Shown here piece by piece: positions 1-7,422 of a stretch of 29,961 nt of DNA (position 1 is the stretch's first letter; the number at the start of each line of letters is the position of its first letter). Source of the stretch: CAVAWX01 sp963614215 (GTDB lineage Bacteria; Actinomycetota; Coriobacteriia; Coriobacteriales; QAMH01). Where the stretch lies: assembly GCA_963614215.1 (NCBI GenBank), contig CAVECB010000023.1:1-29961 (forward strand). The letters run 5' to 3'. The notes under the pieces were generated by a model. That model ran no database searches and was not told the DNA's origin. It saw nothing but the letters and a program-made list of their open reading frames with translations. The translations under genes and the position numbers were made by a program.

Positions 1-2393
1 CGGGCCTTCTCGCCGAAGATGGCGCGCAGCAGGCGCTCCTCGGCCGTCAGCTCGGTCTCGCCCTTCGGGGTGACCTTGCCCACCAGCACGTCGCCGGGTT
101 TGACCTCGGCGCCCGGCAAGATGATGCCGTCGATGTCGAGGTTGGCCAGCATCTCGTCGGAGAGGTTGGGCACCTCGTTGGTGATTTCTTCAGGGCCTAG
201 CTTCGTGTCGCGCGCGTCGATCTCGTATTCCGCAATGTGGATGGAGGTGAGGAGGTCTTCGCTCACCACGCGCTCGGACACGATGATGGCGTCCTCGTAG
301 TTGTAGCCTTCCCACGGCATGTAGGCCACCATGAGGTTTTGCCCCAGCGCCAGCTCGGCGTGGTCGGTGGACGGCCCGTCTGCCAGCGCGTCGCCGGCAT
401 AGACCTTCTCGCCTTCGCGCACGAGCGGGTGGTAGTTGATGCACATGCCCTGGTTGGAGCGCTGGAATTTCTGCAGCTCGTAGCTGTCCACGTCGCCGTC
501 TTTGGTCTTCACCTCGACGCGGGTCGCATCCACGAAGGACACAACGCCGGCGTGCTCGGCGATGGGCAGCTCGCCGGAGTCGACGGCGATGCGATGCTCC
601 ATGCCCGTGCCCACGAGCGGCGCATGCGGGCGCAGCAGCGGCACGGCCTGGCGCTGCATGTTCGAGCCCATCAAGGCGCGGTTGGCGTCGTCATGCTCCA
701 AGAAGGGGATGAGCGCCGTGGCCACGGAGGTCATCTGGCGCGGCGAGACGTCCATATAGTTGACCTCATCGACCGGCACCTCGGCCGGGTCGCCGAAAAT
801 GCCCTCGCCGTTTTTCGTGCGGCACAAGACGCGCTCGGCTTTCACAAACTTGCCGTCCTCGCCGGTGTGGCCAAAGACGCGCGTCTTTTCGTCGAAGAGC
901 TCGTTGGCCTGGGCAATCGTGTAGTTTTCCTCTTCGTCGGCCGTCAGGTAGACCACCTCGTCGGTGACCTTGCCGTCCTCGACTTTGCGATACGGCGTCT
1001 CGATGAAACCGAAGGGGTTCACGCGGCCGTAGGTGGCCAGCGAGCCAATCAGGCCGATGTTGGGGCCTTCAGGCGTCTCGATGGGGCACATGCGCCCGTA
1101 GTGGGAGGTGTGCACGTCGCGGACCTCGAAGCCGGCGCGGTCGCGCGACAAGCCGCCAGGGCCGAGTGCGGACAGGCGGCGCTTGTGGGTGATGCCTGCG
1201 GCCGGGTTGGTCTGGTCCATGAACTGCGAGAGCTGCGAGGAGCCGAAGAACTCCTTGATGGACGCGACAATCGGGCGGATGTTGATCAGGCCCTGCGGCG
1301 TCAAATCGTCGGGGTCTTGCGAGCTCATGCGGTCGCGCACCACGCGCTCCATGCGGCTGATGCCGATGCGGAACTGGTTTTTAATCAGCTCGCCCACCGT
1401 GCGGATGCGGCGGTTGCCGAAGTGGTCGATGTCGTCGGTGGTGTAGCCGTCGCGGCCCTGGACCAGCGCGAGGATGTAGCGCATGGAGGTGACGATGTCT
1501 TCGGCCGTGAGCACGCTCGAGGTGCTCTCCAAGCCGAGCTTTTTGTTTATCTTGTAGCGGCCGACGTCTGCCAGGTCGTAGCGCTGCGGGTTGAAGAAGA
1601 GGCTGTCGAGGTAGCTGCGGGAGGAGTCGACCGTGGGGGGCTCGCCCGGACGCAGGCGGCGATAGATCTCGATCAGCGCTTCCTCGCGGTTCGTGGCCGT
1701 GTCCTTTTCAAGCGTGCGCTCGACCATCTCGGAGTTGCCGAGCAGCTTCACGATCTCGTCGTCGGTCTCGGCGATGCCGAAGGCGCGCAAAAGCAGCGTG
1801 GCGGGCTGCTTGCGTTTGCGGTCGATGCGGATGGACAGCACGTCGCGCTTGTCGGTCTCGTATTCCAGCCAGGCGCCGCGCGCGGGAATGACCTTCGCGC
1901 CGAAGAGCTGCTTGGCCGAAGTCTTGTCGCGCTCGGTGGAGAAATACACGCCCGGCGAGCGAACGAGCTGCGAGACGACGACGCGCTCGGTGCCGTTGAT
2001 GATGAAGGTGCCACGGCGCGTCATCAGGGGGAAATCGCCCATGAAGACGTCGGACTCCTGCATCTCGCCCGTCTCCTTGTTGATGAGGCGCACGTTCACG
2101 AACAGCGGCGCCTGGTAGCTGATGTCGCGGCTCTTGCACTCGGCCTCCGAGTACTTCGGGTCGCCGAACTCGTGCGCGCCAAACTCCACGCACATGTTCT
2201 TCGCGCTGTTCTCGATGGGCGACATGCTCTTGAACGCCTCGGCCAGGCCGTCGCTCATAAAGTGCTTAAACGACTCGGTCTGGATAGAGATGAGGTTCGG
2301 GATGTCCATGACCGCCGGGATCTTCGCAAAGCTCCTGCGGTCGCGGTACACGTTTTCCGCGGCCTTGGACTTTGAAGCAGTCTTGCTCGCCAC
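1..2393 (-). CDS. rpoB: RNA polymerase beta subunit (5' part, runs off window)
   Basis: Encodes the beta subunit of RNA polymerase, which forms much of the catalytic cleft and the rifampicin pocket. About 797 codons are present and the frame is open at the left edge. The start is GTG at 2393, preceded by AAGGAGG with 5 nt spacing. Visible family blocks include the N-terminal region (IPNLISIQTESF), the GTERVVVSQL-type segment, the rifampicin region (SSQLSQFMDQ then ITHKRRLSALGPGG), CPIETPEGPNIGL, and LVGKVTPKGE close to the edge. The rifampicin-region residues usually mutated in resistance (the Asp of FMDQ, the His of THKRR, the Ser of LSALG) look wild type. It lies downstream of rplJ-rplL but has its own promoter in the 280-bp gap. 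Confidence 0.98.
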   Translation of the reverse strand, partial: MASKTASKSKAAENVYRDRRSFAKIPAVMDIPNLISIQTESFKHFMSDGLAEAFKSMSPIENSAKNMCVEFGAHEFGDPKYSEAECKSRDISYQAPLFVNVRLINKETGEMQESDVFMGDFPLMTRRGTFIINGTERVVVSQLVRSPGVYFSTERDKTSAKQLFGAKVIPARGAWLEYETDKRDVLSIRIDRKRKQPATLLLRAFGIAETDDEIVKLLGNSEMVERTLEKDTATNREEALIEIYRRLRPGEPPTVDSSRSYLDSLFFNPQRYDLADVGRYKINKKLGLESTSSVLTAEDIVTSMRYILALVQGRDGYTTDDIDHFGNRRIRTVGELIKNQFRIGISRMERVVRDRMSSQDPDDLTPQGLINIRPIVASIKEFFGSSQLSQFMDQTNPAAGITHKRRLSALGPGGLSRDRAGFEVRDVHTSHYGRMCPIETPEGPNIGLIGSLATYGRVNPFGFIETPYRKVEDGKVTDEVVYLTADEEENYTIAQANELFDEKTRVFGHTGEDGKFVKAERVLCRTKNGEGIFGDPAEVPVDEVNYMDVSPRQMTSVATALIPFLEHDDANRALMGSNMQRQAVPLLRPHAPLVGTGMEHRIAVDSGELPIAEHAGVVSFVDATRVEVKTKDGDVDSYELQKFQRSNQGMCINYHPLVREGEKVYAGDALADGPSTDHAELALGQNLMVAYMPWEGYNYEDAIIVSERVVSEDLLTSIHIAEYEIDARDTKLGPEEITNEVPNLSDEMLANLDIDGIILPGAEVKPGDVLVGKVTPKGETELTAEERLLRAIFGEKA

Positions 2394-2459
2394 TAGCTCC
2401 TCCTTCAAAAGGGTTGGTCGAATCTCCTTTCACGCCGCACAGGCGCCAAAAGGACCTAG

Positions 2460-2488
2460 ACAATATGAAAGAGGGCGCGGCGAGTCAA
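2460..2488 (-). promoter_or_regulatory. Predicted sigma70-type promoter of rpoB
   Basis: On the minus strand, -35 TTGACT (2488-2483) and -10 TATTGT (2465-2460) are separated by 17 bp. This predicts a start near 2453 and a leader of about 60 nt before the GTG of rpoB. It would give rpoB transcription independent of the upstream rplJL promoter. Prediction from sequence only. Confidence 0.6.
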
Positions 2489-2569
2489 GAAAATTTCCGG
2501 CCAGCGGCGTCAAAAAACACATTTCGGTGAAAAGCACATGAAAACTACGCAAAAAGGGCGTCCACACGT

Positions 2570-2606
2570 AAGAAGGCCGCCTGCACACGCTGCAGACGGC
2601 CTTCTT
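2570..2606 (-). terminator. Strong hairpin between rplL and rpoB (attenuator-like)
   Basis: The 10-bp arms AAGAAGGCCG / CGGCCTTCTT enclose one mismatch, a second 5-bp stem (CTGCA/TGCAG) and a 5-nt loop. The stem carries T-rich 3' bases but is not followed by a long T-tract, so it may be a partial terminator or an RNA-processing site. Partial termination or processing between rplL and rpoB is known in other bacteria. The function here is inferred from the position. Confidence 0.6.
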
Positions 2607-2673
2607 GTGCTTCACGCGCACGATGCGGGCAGACGTACTGCCCGCAGATGCGGTGCGCTATCGAGACTCGGTG

Positions 2674-3048
2674 CTATTTCAGGGTGATGGTGGCGCCGGC
2701 GTCCTCGAACTTGGCCTTGGCGGCCTCGGCGTCGTCCTTCTTGGCGCCCTCGATGACGGTGCAAGGCACGCCCTCGACCAACTCCTTGGCCTCTTTCAGA
2801 CCCTTGTCGGTGACCTCGCGGACCACCTTGATGACGGCGATCTTGTTGTCGCCGAAGTTCTCCAGCACCACGTCGAAGCTGTCCTTCTCGGCAGCAGCGC
2901 CGGCGTCGCCGCCAGCGGCAGGAGCGGCGGCCACGGCCACGGGGGCGGCGGCAGAGACGCCGAAGGTCTCCTCCAGATCAGACACCAGCTCGGAGAGCTC
3001 CAGCGCGGTCAGGCCCTTAATGCCCTCGAGAATCTCGTCTTTCGTCAT
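2674..3048 (-). CDS. rplL: 50S ribosomal protein L7/L12
   Basis: L7/L12 forms the flexible stalk of the large ribosomal subunit and recruits translation factors. The product is 124 residues, normal for the family. It has an N-terminal dimerisation part (MTKDEILEGIKGLTALELSE), an Ala-rich hinge at about residues 35-55, and the conserved C-terminal domain (EKDSFDVVLENFG, IKVVREVTDKGLKEAK, AKAKFEDAGA). The start is ATG 3048, because AAAGG lies about 7 nt upstream; the longer TTG-initiated frame from 3072 would include the ribosome-binding site. The gene follows rplJ by 75 bp and precedes the hairpin and rpoB, the standard order. Confidence 0.98.
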   Translation of the reverse strand: MTKDEILEGIKGLTALELSELVSDLEETFGVSAAAPVAVAAAPAAGGDAGAAAEKDSFDVVLENFGDNKIAVIKVVREVTDKGLKEAKELVEGVPCTVIEGAKKDDAEAAKAKFEDAGATITLK

Positions 3049-3123
3049 GTCAAAACCTTTCTTCTCGCGCAAGACCCGCGTCGCGGGCAGCGCATCTTCA
3101 AAACGTCTACGTTCACGCTGCCT

Positions 3124-3645
3124 TTACGCAGCCTGCTTTTGCTCGGCGACCGCCTTGAGCGCGCGGGCCAGGCCGGAAACCGGGCCGTTGCACACACGGA
3201 CGAGGCCGGTGAGCGGGTTTTGCAGCGAACCCATGAGCTTTGCGATGAGCTCGTCGTGGGACGGCAGGTCCGCGATGGCCATGCACTGCTCGACGCTCAT
3301 CACGTCGCCGTCGATCAGGCCGCCTTTGAACTCCAGGGCGCTGTGGTCGGCCGCGAAGTCCTTGATGGCCTTGGCCGGAGCCGCGATGTCGTCTTCGCAG
3401 AAGACAAACGCGGTGGGACCTGCCAAAATCTCGGGGATCTCGGGCAGCTCGTCTTCGGCCAGCGCGCGAGCCGCGAGCGTGTTTTTGTACACGTGCATGC
3501 GGCCAGAGGCCTCGCGGATGTTGCGCCGCAGCTCTTGGGCCTCCTTGACGGACAGGCCGCGCGAGTCGACGAACCAGCACCCGGCCGTCTCCTTGAAGTG
3601 GCTTTTGATCTCGGCGATCTGGTCTGCTTTCGCTTGTGTGGGCAT
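3124..3645 (-). CDS. rplJ: 50S ribosomal protein L10
   Basis: L10 anchors L7/L12 dimers on 23S rRNA and, in studied bacteria, represses its own operon by binding the mRNA leader. The product has 173 residues, a typical length. Recognisable parts are the N-terminal segment (KADQIAEIKSHFKETAGCWFVD), RGLSVKEAQELRR, YKNTLAARAL, GPTAFVF, and the C-terminal helix that binds L12. ATG 3645 is preferred because AAAGGAGG sits 5 nt upstream; the GTG at 3651 lies within that signal. No rplK/rplA is found directly upstream: the next gene is a divergent kinase, so rplJ opens its own transcription unit here. Confidence 0.98.
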   Translation of the reverse strand: MPTQAKADQIAEIKSHFKETAGCWFVDSRGLSVKEAQELRRNIREASGRMHVYKNTLAARALAEDELPEIPEILAGPTAFVFCEDDIAAPAKAIKDFAADHSALEFKGGLIDGDVMSVEQCMAIADLPSHDELIAKLMGSLQNPLTGLVRVCNGPVSGLARALKAVAEQKQAA

Positions 3646-3660
3646 GAGCACCTCCTTTCA

Positions 3661-3836
3661 CAAAAAAATCGACCCCCGCTGCTTTGACGCAGGGAGGTCG
3701 ATGAAGGCTCATGCCGAAGCGCGGTGCGCTCGTATCGACCACCTCGGCGGGCGGAAGCGGCTTGCTTCCCTTCGGCCGCCCTCTTTCTCGGCGGCAACCG
3801 GCTGTCTGCGGTAGCGGGTGAAACTGACAATGCAAG
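3661..3836 (-). promoter_or_regulatory. L10 (rplJ) leader RNA with alternative folds
   Basis: This is the predicted 5' leader of the rplJ mRNA, about 175-190 nt. On the minus strand it carries ACCGCAGACAGCCGGTT (about 3812-3796), which resembles the conserved L10-binding element of Rfam-type L10 leaders, followed by a GC-rich stem. It ends in an intrinsic terminator at 3702-3662. A segment at 3743-3734 (GGTGGTCGAT) can pair with the 5' arm of the terminator (3702-3693), giving an exclusive antiterminator fold. L10-(L12)4 controlling the choice is inferred from B. subtilis and E. coli precedents. Confidence 0.7.
3662..3702 (-). terminator. Intrinsic terminator in the rplJ leader
   Basis: A roughly 14-bp stem starts ATCGACC and closes with GGTCGAT, with one bulged C and a 6-nt loop. 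It is followed by seven T residues on the minus strand (A-run 3662-3668 on the plus strand). It lies 16 bp upstream of the rplJ start codon, so it must be read through for the operon to be expressed. Confidence 0.85.
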
Positions 3837-3841
3837 GCGGC

Positions 3842-3869
3842 ATTGTACTCGAATCGGGCGCGGACGCAA
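3842..3869 (-). promoter_or_regulatory. Predicted promoter of rplJ-rplL-rpoB
   Basis: Minus strand: -35 TTGCGT (3869-3864), 16-bp spacer, -10 TACAAT (3847-3842). The predicted start is near 3836, which places the whole L10 leader in the transcript. Confidence 0.65.
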
Positions 3870-3886
3870 GGAAAAACTTCACCACG

Positions 3887-3892
3887 TATAAT
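3887..3892 (+). promoter_or_regulatory. Candidate -10 box of the kinase operon
   Basis: A perfect TATAAT on the plus strand, about 160 nt before the kinase GTG. No good -35 is seen at 16-18 bp. It sits just 18 bp from the -35 of the divergent rplJ promoter, so the two transcription units would compete for one polymerase footprint. A second AT-rich candidate (TATATAGT, 4014-4021) lies 30 nt before the start codon. Confidence 0.45.
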
Positions 3893-3959
3893 CGTGCGCG
3901 GCGCGAGTGCGGCACGGGCGGTGCAGGAAAGCGAGCACGCACGGCGAAACGCGGGCGAT

Positions 3960-3985
3960 GCAGGCAAGCAGGCAGGCAAGCAGGC
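3960..3985 (+). repeat. 12-bp tandem repeat in kinase 5' region
   Basis: Two perfect head-to-tail copies of GCAGGCAAGCAG (3960-3971, 3972-3983) plus a partial third. They lie between the candidate promoter at 3887 and the kinase start codon. No known function. Confidence 0.85.
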
Positions 3986-4050
3986 GCACGCGCGGGCAGG
4001 CACGCGCCGGACATATATAGTGGACACGCGAAAAGGAGCGGCAAGGCGAA

Positions 4051-5871
4051 GTGGCGCAGCAGCGCATCATCCTCGACAGGTACGCGCAGATAGAGCGGCT
4101 GGGCTCGGGCGCGACAGGCACGGTCGATTTGTGCTGGGACGCGCGCATCCGCCGCTACGTCGCCATCAAGCGCATGCCGCTGTCGAGCACGACGCCGGGC
4201 GCGCAGGTGCCAGGGCTTGCCGAGGCGCGCATGGCCGCCGCCCTCAACCACCCCAACATAGTGAGCGTCTACGATTTCGAGGCCGCCGACGGCGAGGCGC
4301 TGCTGATCATGGAGGCCATCGAAGGCCCGGCGCTTTCCGACATACTCGACGAGACGCCGCCCGGCCAGCTCGACCGCGACATCATCGCCTCGATCGCCAA
4401 CTCGGTGGCAAGCGCCTTGAGCTTTGCCCACTCCAACAACGTCTTGCACCTCGACGTGAAGCCCGACAACATACTCGTCGACCTGGAGGGGCGCACGAAG
4501 CTTTCCGATTTCGGCATATCCGAGCTGGCAGACGCACGCGGGCTTGCCTTTCCCGCGGGCGGCACCATCGGCTATATGCCCCCCGAGCAGCTGCGCGCCG
4601 AAGAGCTCGACCAGCGCTGCGACGTGTTCGCGCTCGGCATGGTCGTCTACGAGATGCTCGTGGGCGAAAACCCCTTCGTGGCCGACACCCTAGACAAGAG
4701 CCGCAAGCTCATCGAGCGCTTCGCCATAAAGCCTCCCAGCGCCGTGCGCGCCGACATACCTGCGGCGATCGACGACGTGGTCTTTGCCGCGATAGAGCCC
4801 GATTGGCGCGACCGCTACCCAGACCTTGCCGCCTTCATGCGCGATTTGTTGCCGCTGCTGGGCAACCCAAAGCTCGGCGCCTCGAAGCTGAAAGAGGCCA
4901 TCTCGGCAGACGAAGACGACGCGCGCGAGCTGGCGACGGGCGCCTGGGCACAGGGCAGCGCGGACGCAAGCGACGGCGACGTGCAAGACGGTGAAGGGGG
5001 GCGCCGCGAGAGACGCGGAGACGGCCGGCGCAAGAGTGCACTCGACGAGAGAGGCGGCATATGGGAGCGCCCAGGCCCGCGCGCAAGCGCCATCGCGCGC
5101 TATGCGGCCTCCTTTGCCCTGTGTTGGTGGACCTCTGCCATAGGGCTTGTGGCCTCGGAGCTGCTGCCAGCTGGGTGGGCGTTTGCCGCCGCGCTGCTCG
5201 TGGGCGCGCTTGCCTTCGTGGGGCACGGGGTGGGCGCGTGCGCCGCCGTCGCCGTGCTGGGTGCCGGCATCGCCTGCAATCCGGATGCCTCCACGCCCCT
5301 CGGCTGCGTCATCGCCGCCCTCGGCATCGTCTGGGTTGTCGTCTCGGGGCGGCGCAGCTTCGCGGGCGGCCCATGCGCGCTGTCCGTCGTGCCGGCAGGC
5401 CTTGTCTGGTTCACCCCCATCTCCCCCGTGCTTGCAGGATATTTCCTGCGCCCGCTTCATGCGTTTTCGTCCACGCTGCTTTCCTGTGTGCTCGCGCTGT
5501 GCCTGGCCGCAGAAACCCGAAGCGGCTCGTTGCTGCACTTCAACCTGGGCGTCGTCGCGAGCGGAAACGACGTCGCATGGCTGCTCGAGATGGTGCGCGA
5601 CCCGGCCGTCTGGCTCGTCATGGGCTCGTGGCTTGTGGGAACCGTGCTTTTCTCGCTTCTCTGTTCGCGCGAGACGAAAATATCGTCCATAATGGGCGCA
5701 TGCGCCCTCGGCGCGTCCATGCTCGGCGCCCAGGTCCTCGCCGCCTCGCTTGCGGTAGGACAGCTCGCGGCTCCAGACCTCGCGTGGACAGTCTCGACGG
5801 CGTGCGCAACGGCAATCGGCATATGCCTAGGCGCGACGAATGCGCCTGCGGCTCGTGAAGGAGATACATGA
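4051..5871 (+). CDS. Polytopic membrane Ser/Thr protein kinase (non-RD)
   Basis: A Hanks-type kinase domain occupies about residues 10-270. It has the Gly loop GSGATGTV (18-25), the VAIK lysine (K40), the catalytic loop HLDVKPDN (D135, N140), DFG (153-155) and a PPE in place of APE (177-179). The usual Arg of HRD is Leu (residue 134), so this is a non-RD kinase and should not depend on classical activation-loop phosphorylation. A charged linker (about 285-345) is followed by roughly eight or nine hydrophobic segments to the C terminus, unlike the single-TM PASTA kinases. There is no PASTA domain. The start is GTG 4051; AAAAGGAG lies 12 nt upstream and AAGG closer. The gene overlaps the next one by ATGA, so it heads the FHA/phosphatase operon. 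The membrane-part function is unknown; the kinase call is firm. Confidence 0.9.
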   Translation: MAQQRIILDRYAQIERLGSGATGTVDLCWDARIRRYVAIKRMPLSSTTPGAQVPGLAEARMAAALNHPNIVSVYDFEAADGEALLIMEAIEGPALSDILDETPPGQLDRDIIASIANSVASALSFAHSNNVLHLDVKPDNILVDLEGRTKLSDFGISELADARGLAFPAGGTIGYMPPEQLRAEELDQRCDVFALGMVVYEMLVGENPFVADTLDKSRKLIERFAIKPPSAVRADIPAAIDDVVFAAIEPDWRDRYPDLAAFMRDLLPLLGNPKLGASKLKEAISADEDDARELATGAWAQGSADASDGDVQDGEGGRRERRGDGRRKSALDERGGIWERPGPRASAIARYAASFALCWWTSAIGLVASELLPAGWAFAAALLVGALAFVGHGVGACAAVAVLGAGIACNPDASTPLGCVIAALGIVWVVVSGRRSFAGGPCALSVVPAGLVWFTPISPVLAGYFLRPLHAFSSTLLSCVLALCLAAETRSGSLLHFNLGVVASGNDVAWLLEMVRDPAVWLVMGSWLVGTVLFSLLCSRETKISSIMGACALGASMLGAQVLAASLAVGQLAAPDLAWTVSTACATAIGICLGATNAPAAREGDT

Positions 5872-7001
5872 CCATGGGTCTTTTCTCTCGCTTCGAAGAC
5901 AAGGCAGAAGACCTGATAGAAGGATCCGGCTCTTCCAAATACGGAGGCATCGAGCCGGTGAAGCTGGCGAAACGCGCCTACAAGGAGATGCAGCGCGAGA
6001 AGATGGTCGGCGTGGGCCACGAGTACGCGCCCACCCTCTACAACGTGCTCGTCTCTCCCGCAGACGACCAACGCATGTCCGGCATGTATCCCAGCCTGGC
6101 CGGCGAGATAGAGACCTACCTCACGGGGCGTGCCGAGGGCAGCGGTCTTGTATTCGACTGCCCCCCGCTCGTGCGCTTCATCGTCGACGAGGGCCTGAAG
6201 CAGGGGCGGTTCGACATCATCGCCGAAAGCGTCAGCCCCTCCATCATCGAGGAGCTGCGCCGCGAGGAGATGGAGCACTACGGCATCCAGGAGCATGGGC
6301 GCGGCGGCGACTCCTACCGCGACGAACCTTATCGTGAAGAGCCCGACCTGCGCCCGCTCGACGACTACGCCGCTGATTCCGCGCCGCGCGGATACGGTCA
6401 GGGCAGCTACGCCTCCGAGGCGCCCGCACCCGCGTTCGACCCGCTGGCGCCCGCCGACATGCAAGACGCCGTCTACACCCCCTCCCCCGAAGAGATTGCC
6501 CAAGCGCACCCGGGGCGCGACATGCGCCCGCAGCCCGAGCCCGAGCCGGCGCCTGTCGTGCAGGCCCGCCCGCAGCCGCGTCCGCAGCCCCTGCGCCCAC
6601 AACCCGCGTCGGCGCAAGCGAACATGGCCGTCCAAGAGCCCCAGGCCCAGCCCCGTCCGGCGCAAGCGCAGCCGCGTCCGATTGCCGCACAGGCCAGCGC
6701 GCAGGCCAGCGCCCCCGCCATACGCAGCTCGCTTTTCGACCCACAGACGCGCCGCACGTTTCCCCTCGACGCCGACCGCGTCGTCGTGGGCCGCGAGGTC
6801 TCTTGCGACATCCAGATAAACGACCCGTCCGTCTCGCGCCACCACGCCGAGGTCATGCGCACCGACCGCGGCTGGGCCATACGCGACACGGGCTCCACGA
6901 ACGGCACCTCCGTCAACGACGCGCCCGTCTCGCAAAGCCGCATCTACAACGGCGACCGCATACGCTTGGGCAACACGCAGCTCGTCTTCCAGGAGGGGTA
7001 G
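5868..7001 (+). CDS. fhaA: FHA-domain protein, FhaA-like (DUF3662 + FHA)
   Basis: The protein has 377 residues. The N-terminal about 135 residues (MGLFSRFEDKAEDLIEG..., KLAKRAYKEMQREKMVG, YAPTLYNVLVSP) match the FhaA N-terminal domain type. A long Pro/Gln/Ala-rich disordered linker follows (about 160-280), then a C-terminal FHA domain with GREVSCDIQINDPSVSRHHA and GSTNGTSVN, which are the phosphothreonine-binding signatures. FHA proteins of this locus dock to phosphorylated kinases or cell-wall proteins; in Mycobacterium FhaA binds the MviN flippase. ATG 5868 overlaps the kinase stop; ATG 5874 is equally possible and has better spacing (10 nt) from AAGGAG at 5858. Translational coupling with the kinase is likely. 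Confidence 0.92.
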   Translation: MTMGLFSRFEDKAEDLIEGSGSSKYGGIEPVKLAKRAYKEMQREKMVGVGHEYAPTLYNVLVSPADDQRMSGMYPSLAGEIETYLTGRAEGSGLVFDCPPLVRFIVDEGLKQGRFDIIAESVSPSIIEELRREEMEHYGIQEHGRGGDSYRDEPYREEPDLRPLDDYAADSAPRGYGQGSYASEAPAPAFDPLAPADMQDAVYTPSPEEIAQAHPGRDMRPQPEPEPAPVVQARPQPRPQPLRPQPASAQANMAVQEPQAQPRPAQAQPRPIAAQASAQASAPAIRSSLFDPQTRRTFPLDADRVVVGREVSCDIQINDPSVSRHHAEVMRTDRGWAIRDTGSTNGTSVNDAPVSQSRIYNGDRIRLGNTQLVFQEG

Positions 7002-7008
7002 CGCCGCC

Positions 7009-7422
7009 GTGGTCAACTTCGTCTTGCTCGTCGGCAGGCTCGCTCTCGTCGCACTGCTCTACGTGTTCCTCTTCGCCGTCATGCGCACGGGCGTGGGGCT
7101 GGTGAAAGGGCAACACAAGAAAAGCGAGTCGTGGACGGTCTCCGTCGAGCACGGGCCGCGCACGTTGCAAGGGGTGAAGCTGACGGTGGCAGGGCCTTTG
7201 ATCGTGGGCCGCGCGCCCGGCGCCGACATCCTCATCCCCACCGACTACGTCTCGGGGCGCCACGCGCGCTTTTCGCTGCTCGGCACGAGCCTGATGATAG
7301 AAGACCTCGGGTCCACGAACGGCACCTCGCTTAACGGACGCCCCGTCGGCGAGATGTGCGCCTGCACGGTCGGCGATGTGGTCACCGTCGGCGACGTCGA
7401 TATAAGGGTTGGTCGCTCATGA
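7009..7422 (+). CDS. fhaB: Membrane-anchored FHA-domain protein, FhaB-like
   Basis: A 137-residue protein with one N-terminal transmembrane helix (about residues 4-27) and a C-terminal FHA domain: GRAPGADILIPTDYVSGRHA, then GSTNGTSLNGRPV. In Mycobacterium the equivalent FhaB/FipA is a phosphothreonine-dependent adaptor for cell division and wall synthesis. The start is GTG 7009, 7 bp after the fhaA stop, with AGGAGG inside the end of fhaA about 12 nt upstream. The 3' end overlaps the phosphatase start by ATGA (7419-7422). Confidence 0.92.
   Translation: MVNFVLLVGRLALVALLYVFLFAVMRTGVGLVKGQHKKSESWTVSVEHGPRTLQGVKLTVAGPLIVGRAPGADILIPTDYVSGRHARFSLLGTSLMIEDLGSTNGTSLNGRPVGEMCACTVGDVVTVGDVDIRVGRS

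Noticed and set aside
1160..1220. Rifampicin-resistance mutation in rpoB
   Set aside because: The main resistance positions look wild type. A Thr after FMDQ, where E. coli has Asn, appears to be natural variation.
237..2375. 712-residue open frame on the plus strand
   Set aside because: It is the antisense shadow of rpoB: low-complexity His/Val/Asp-rich translation without any family motif, opposite a clear rpoB frame.
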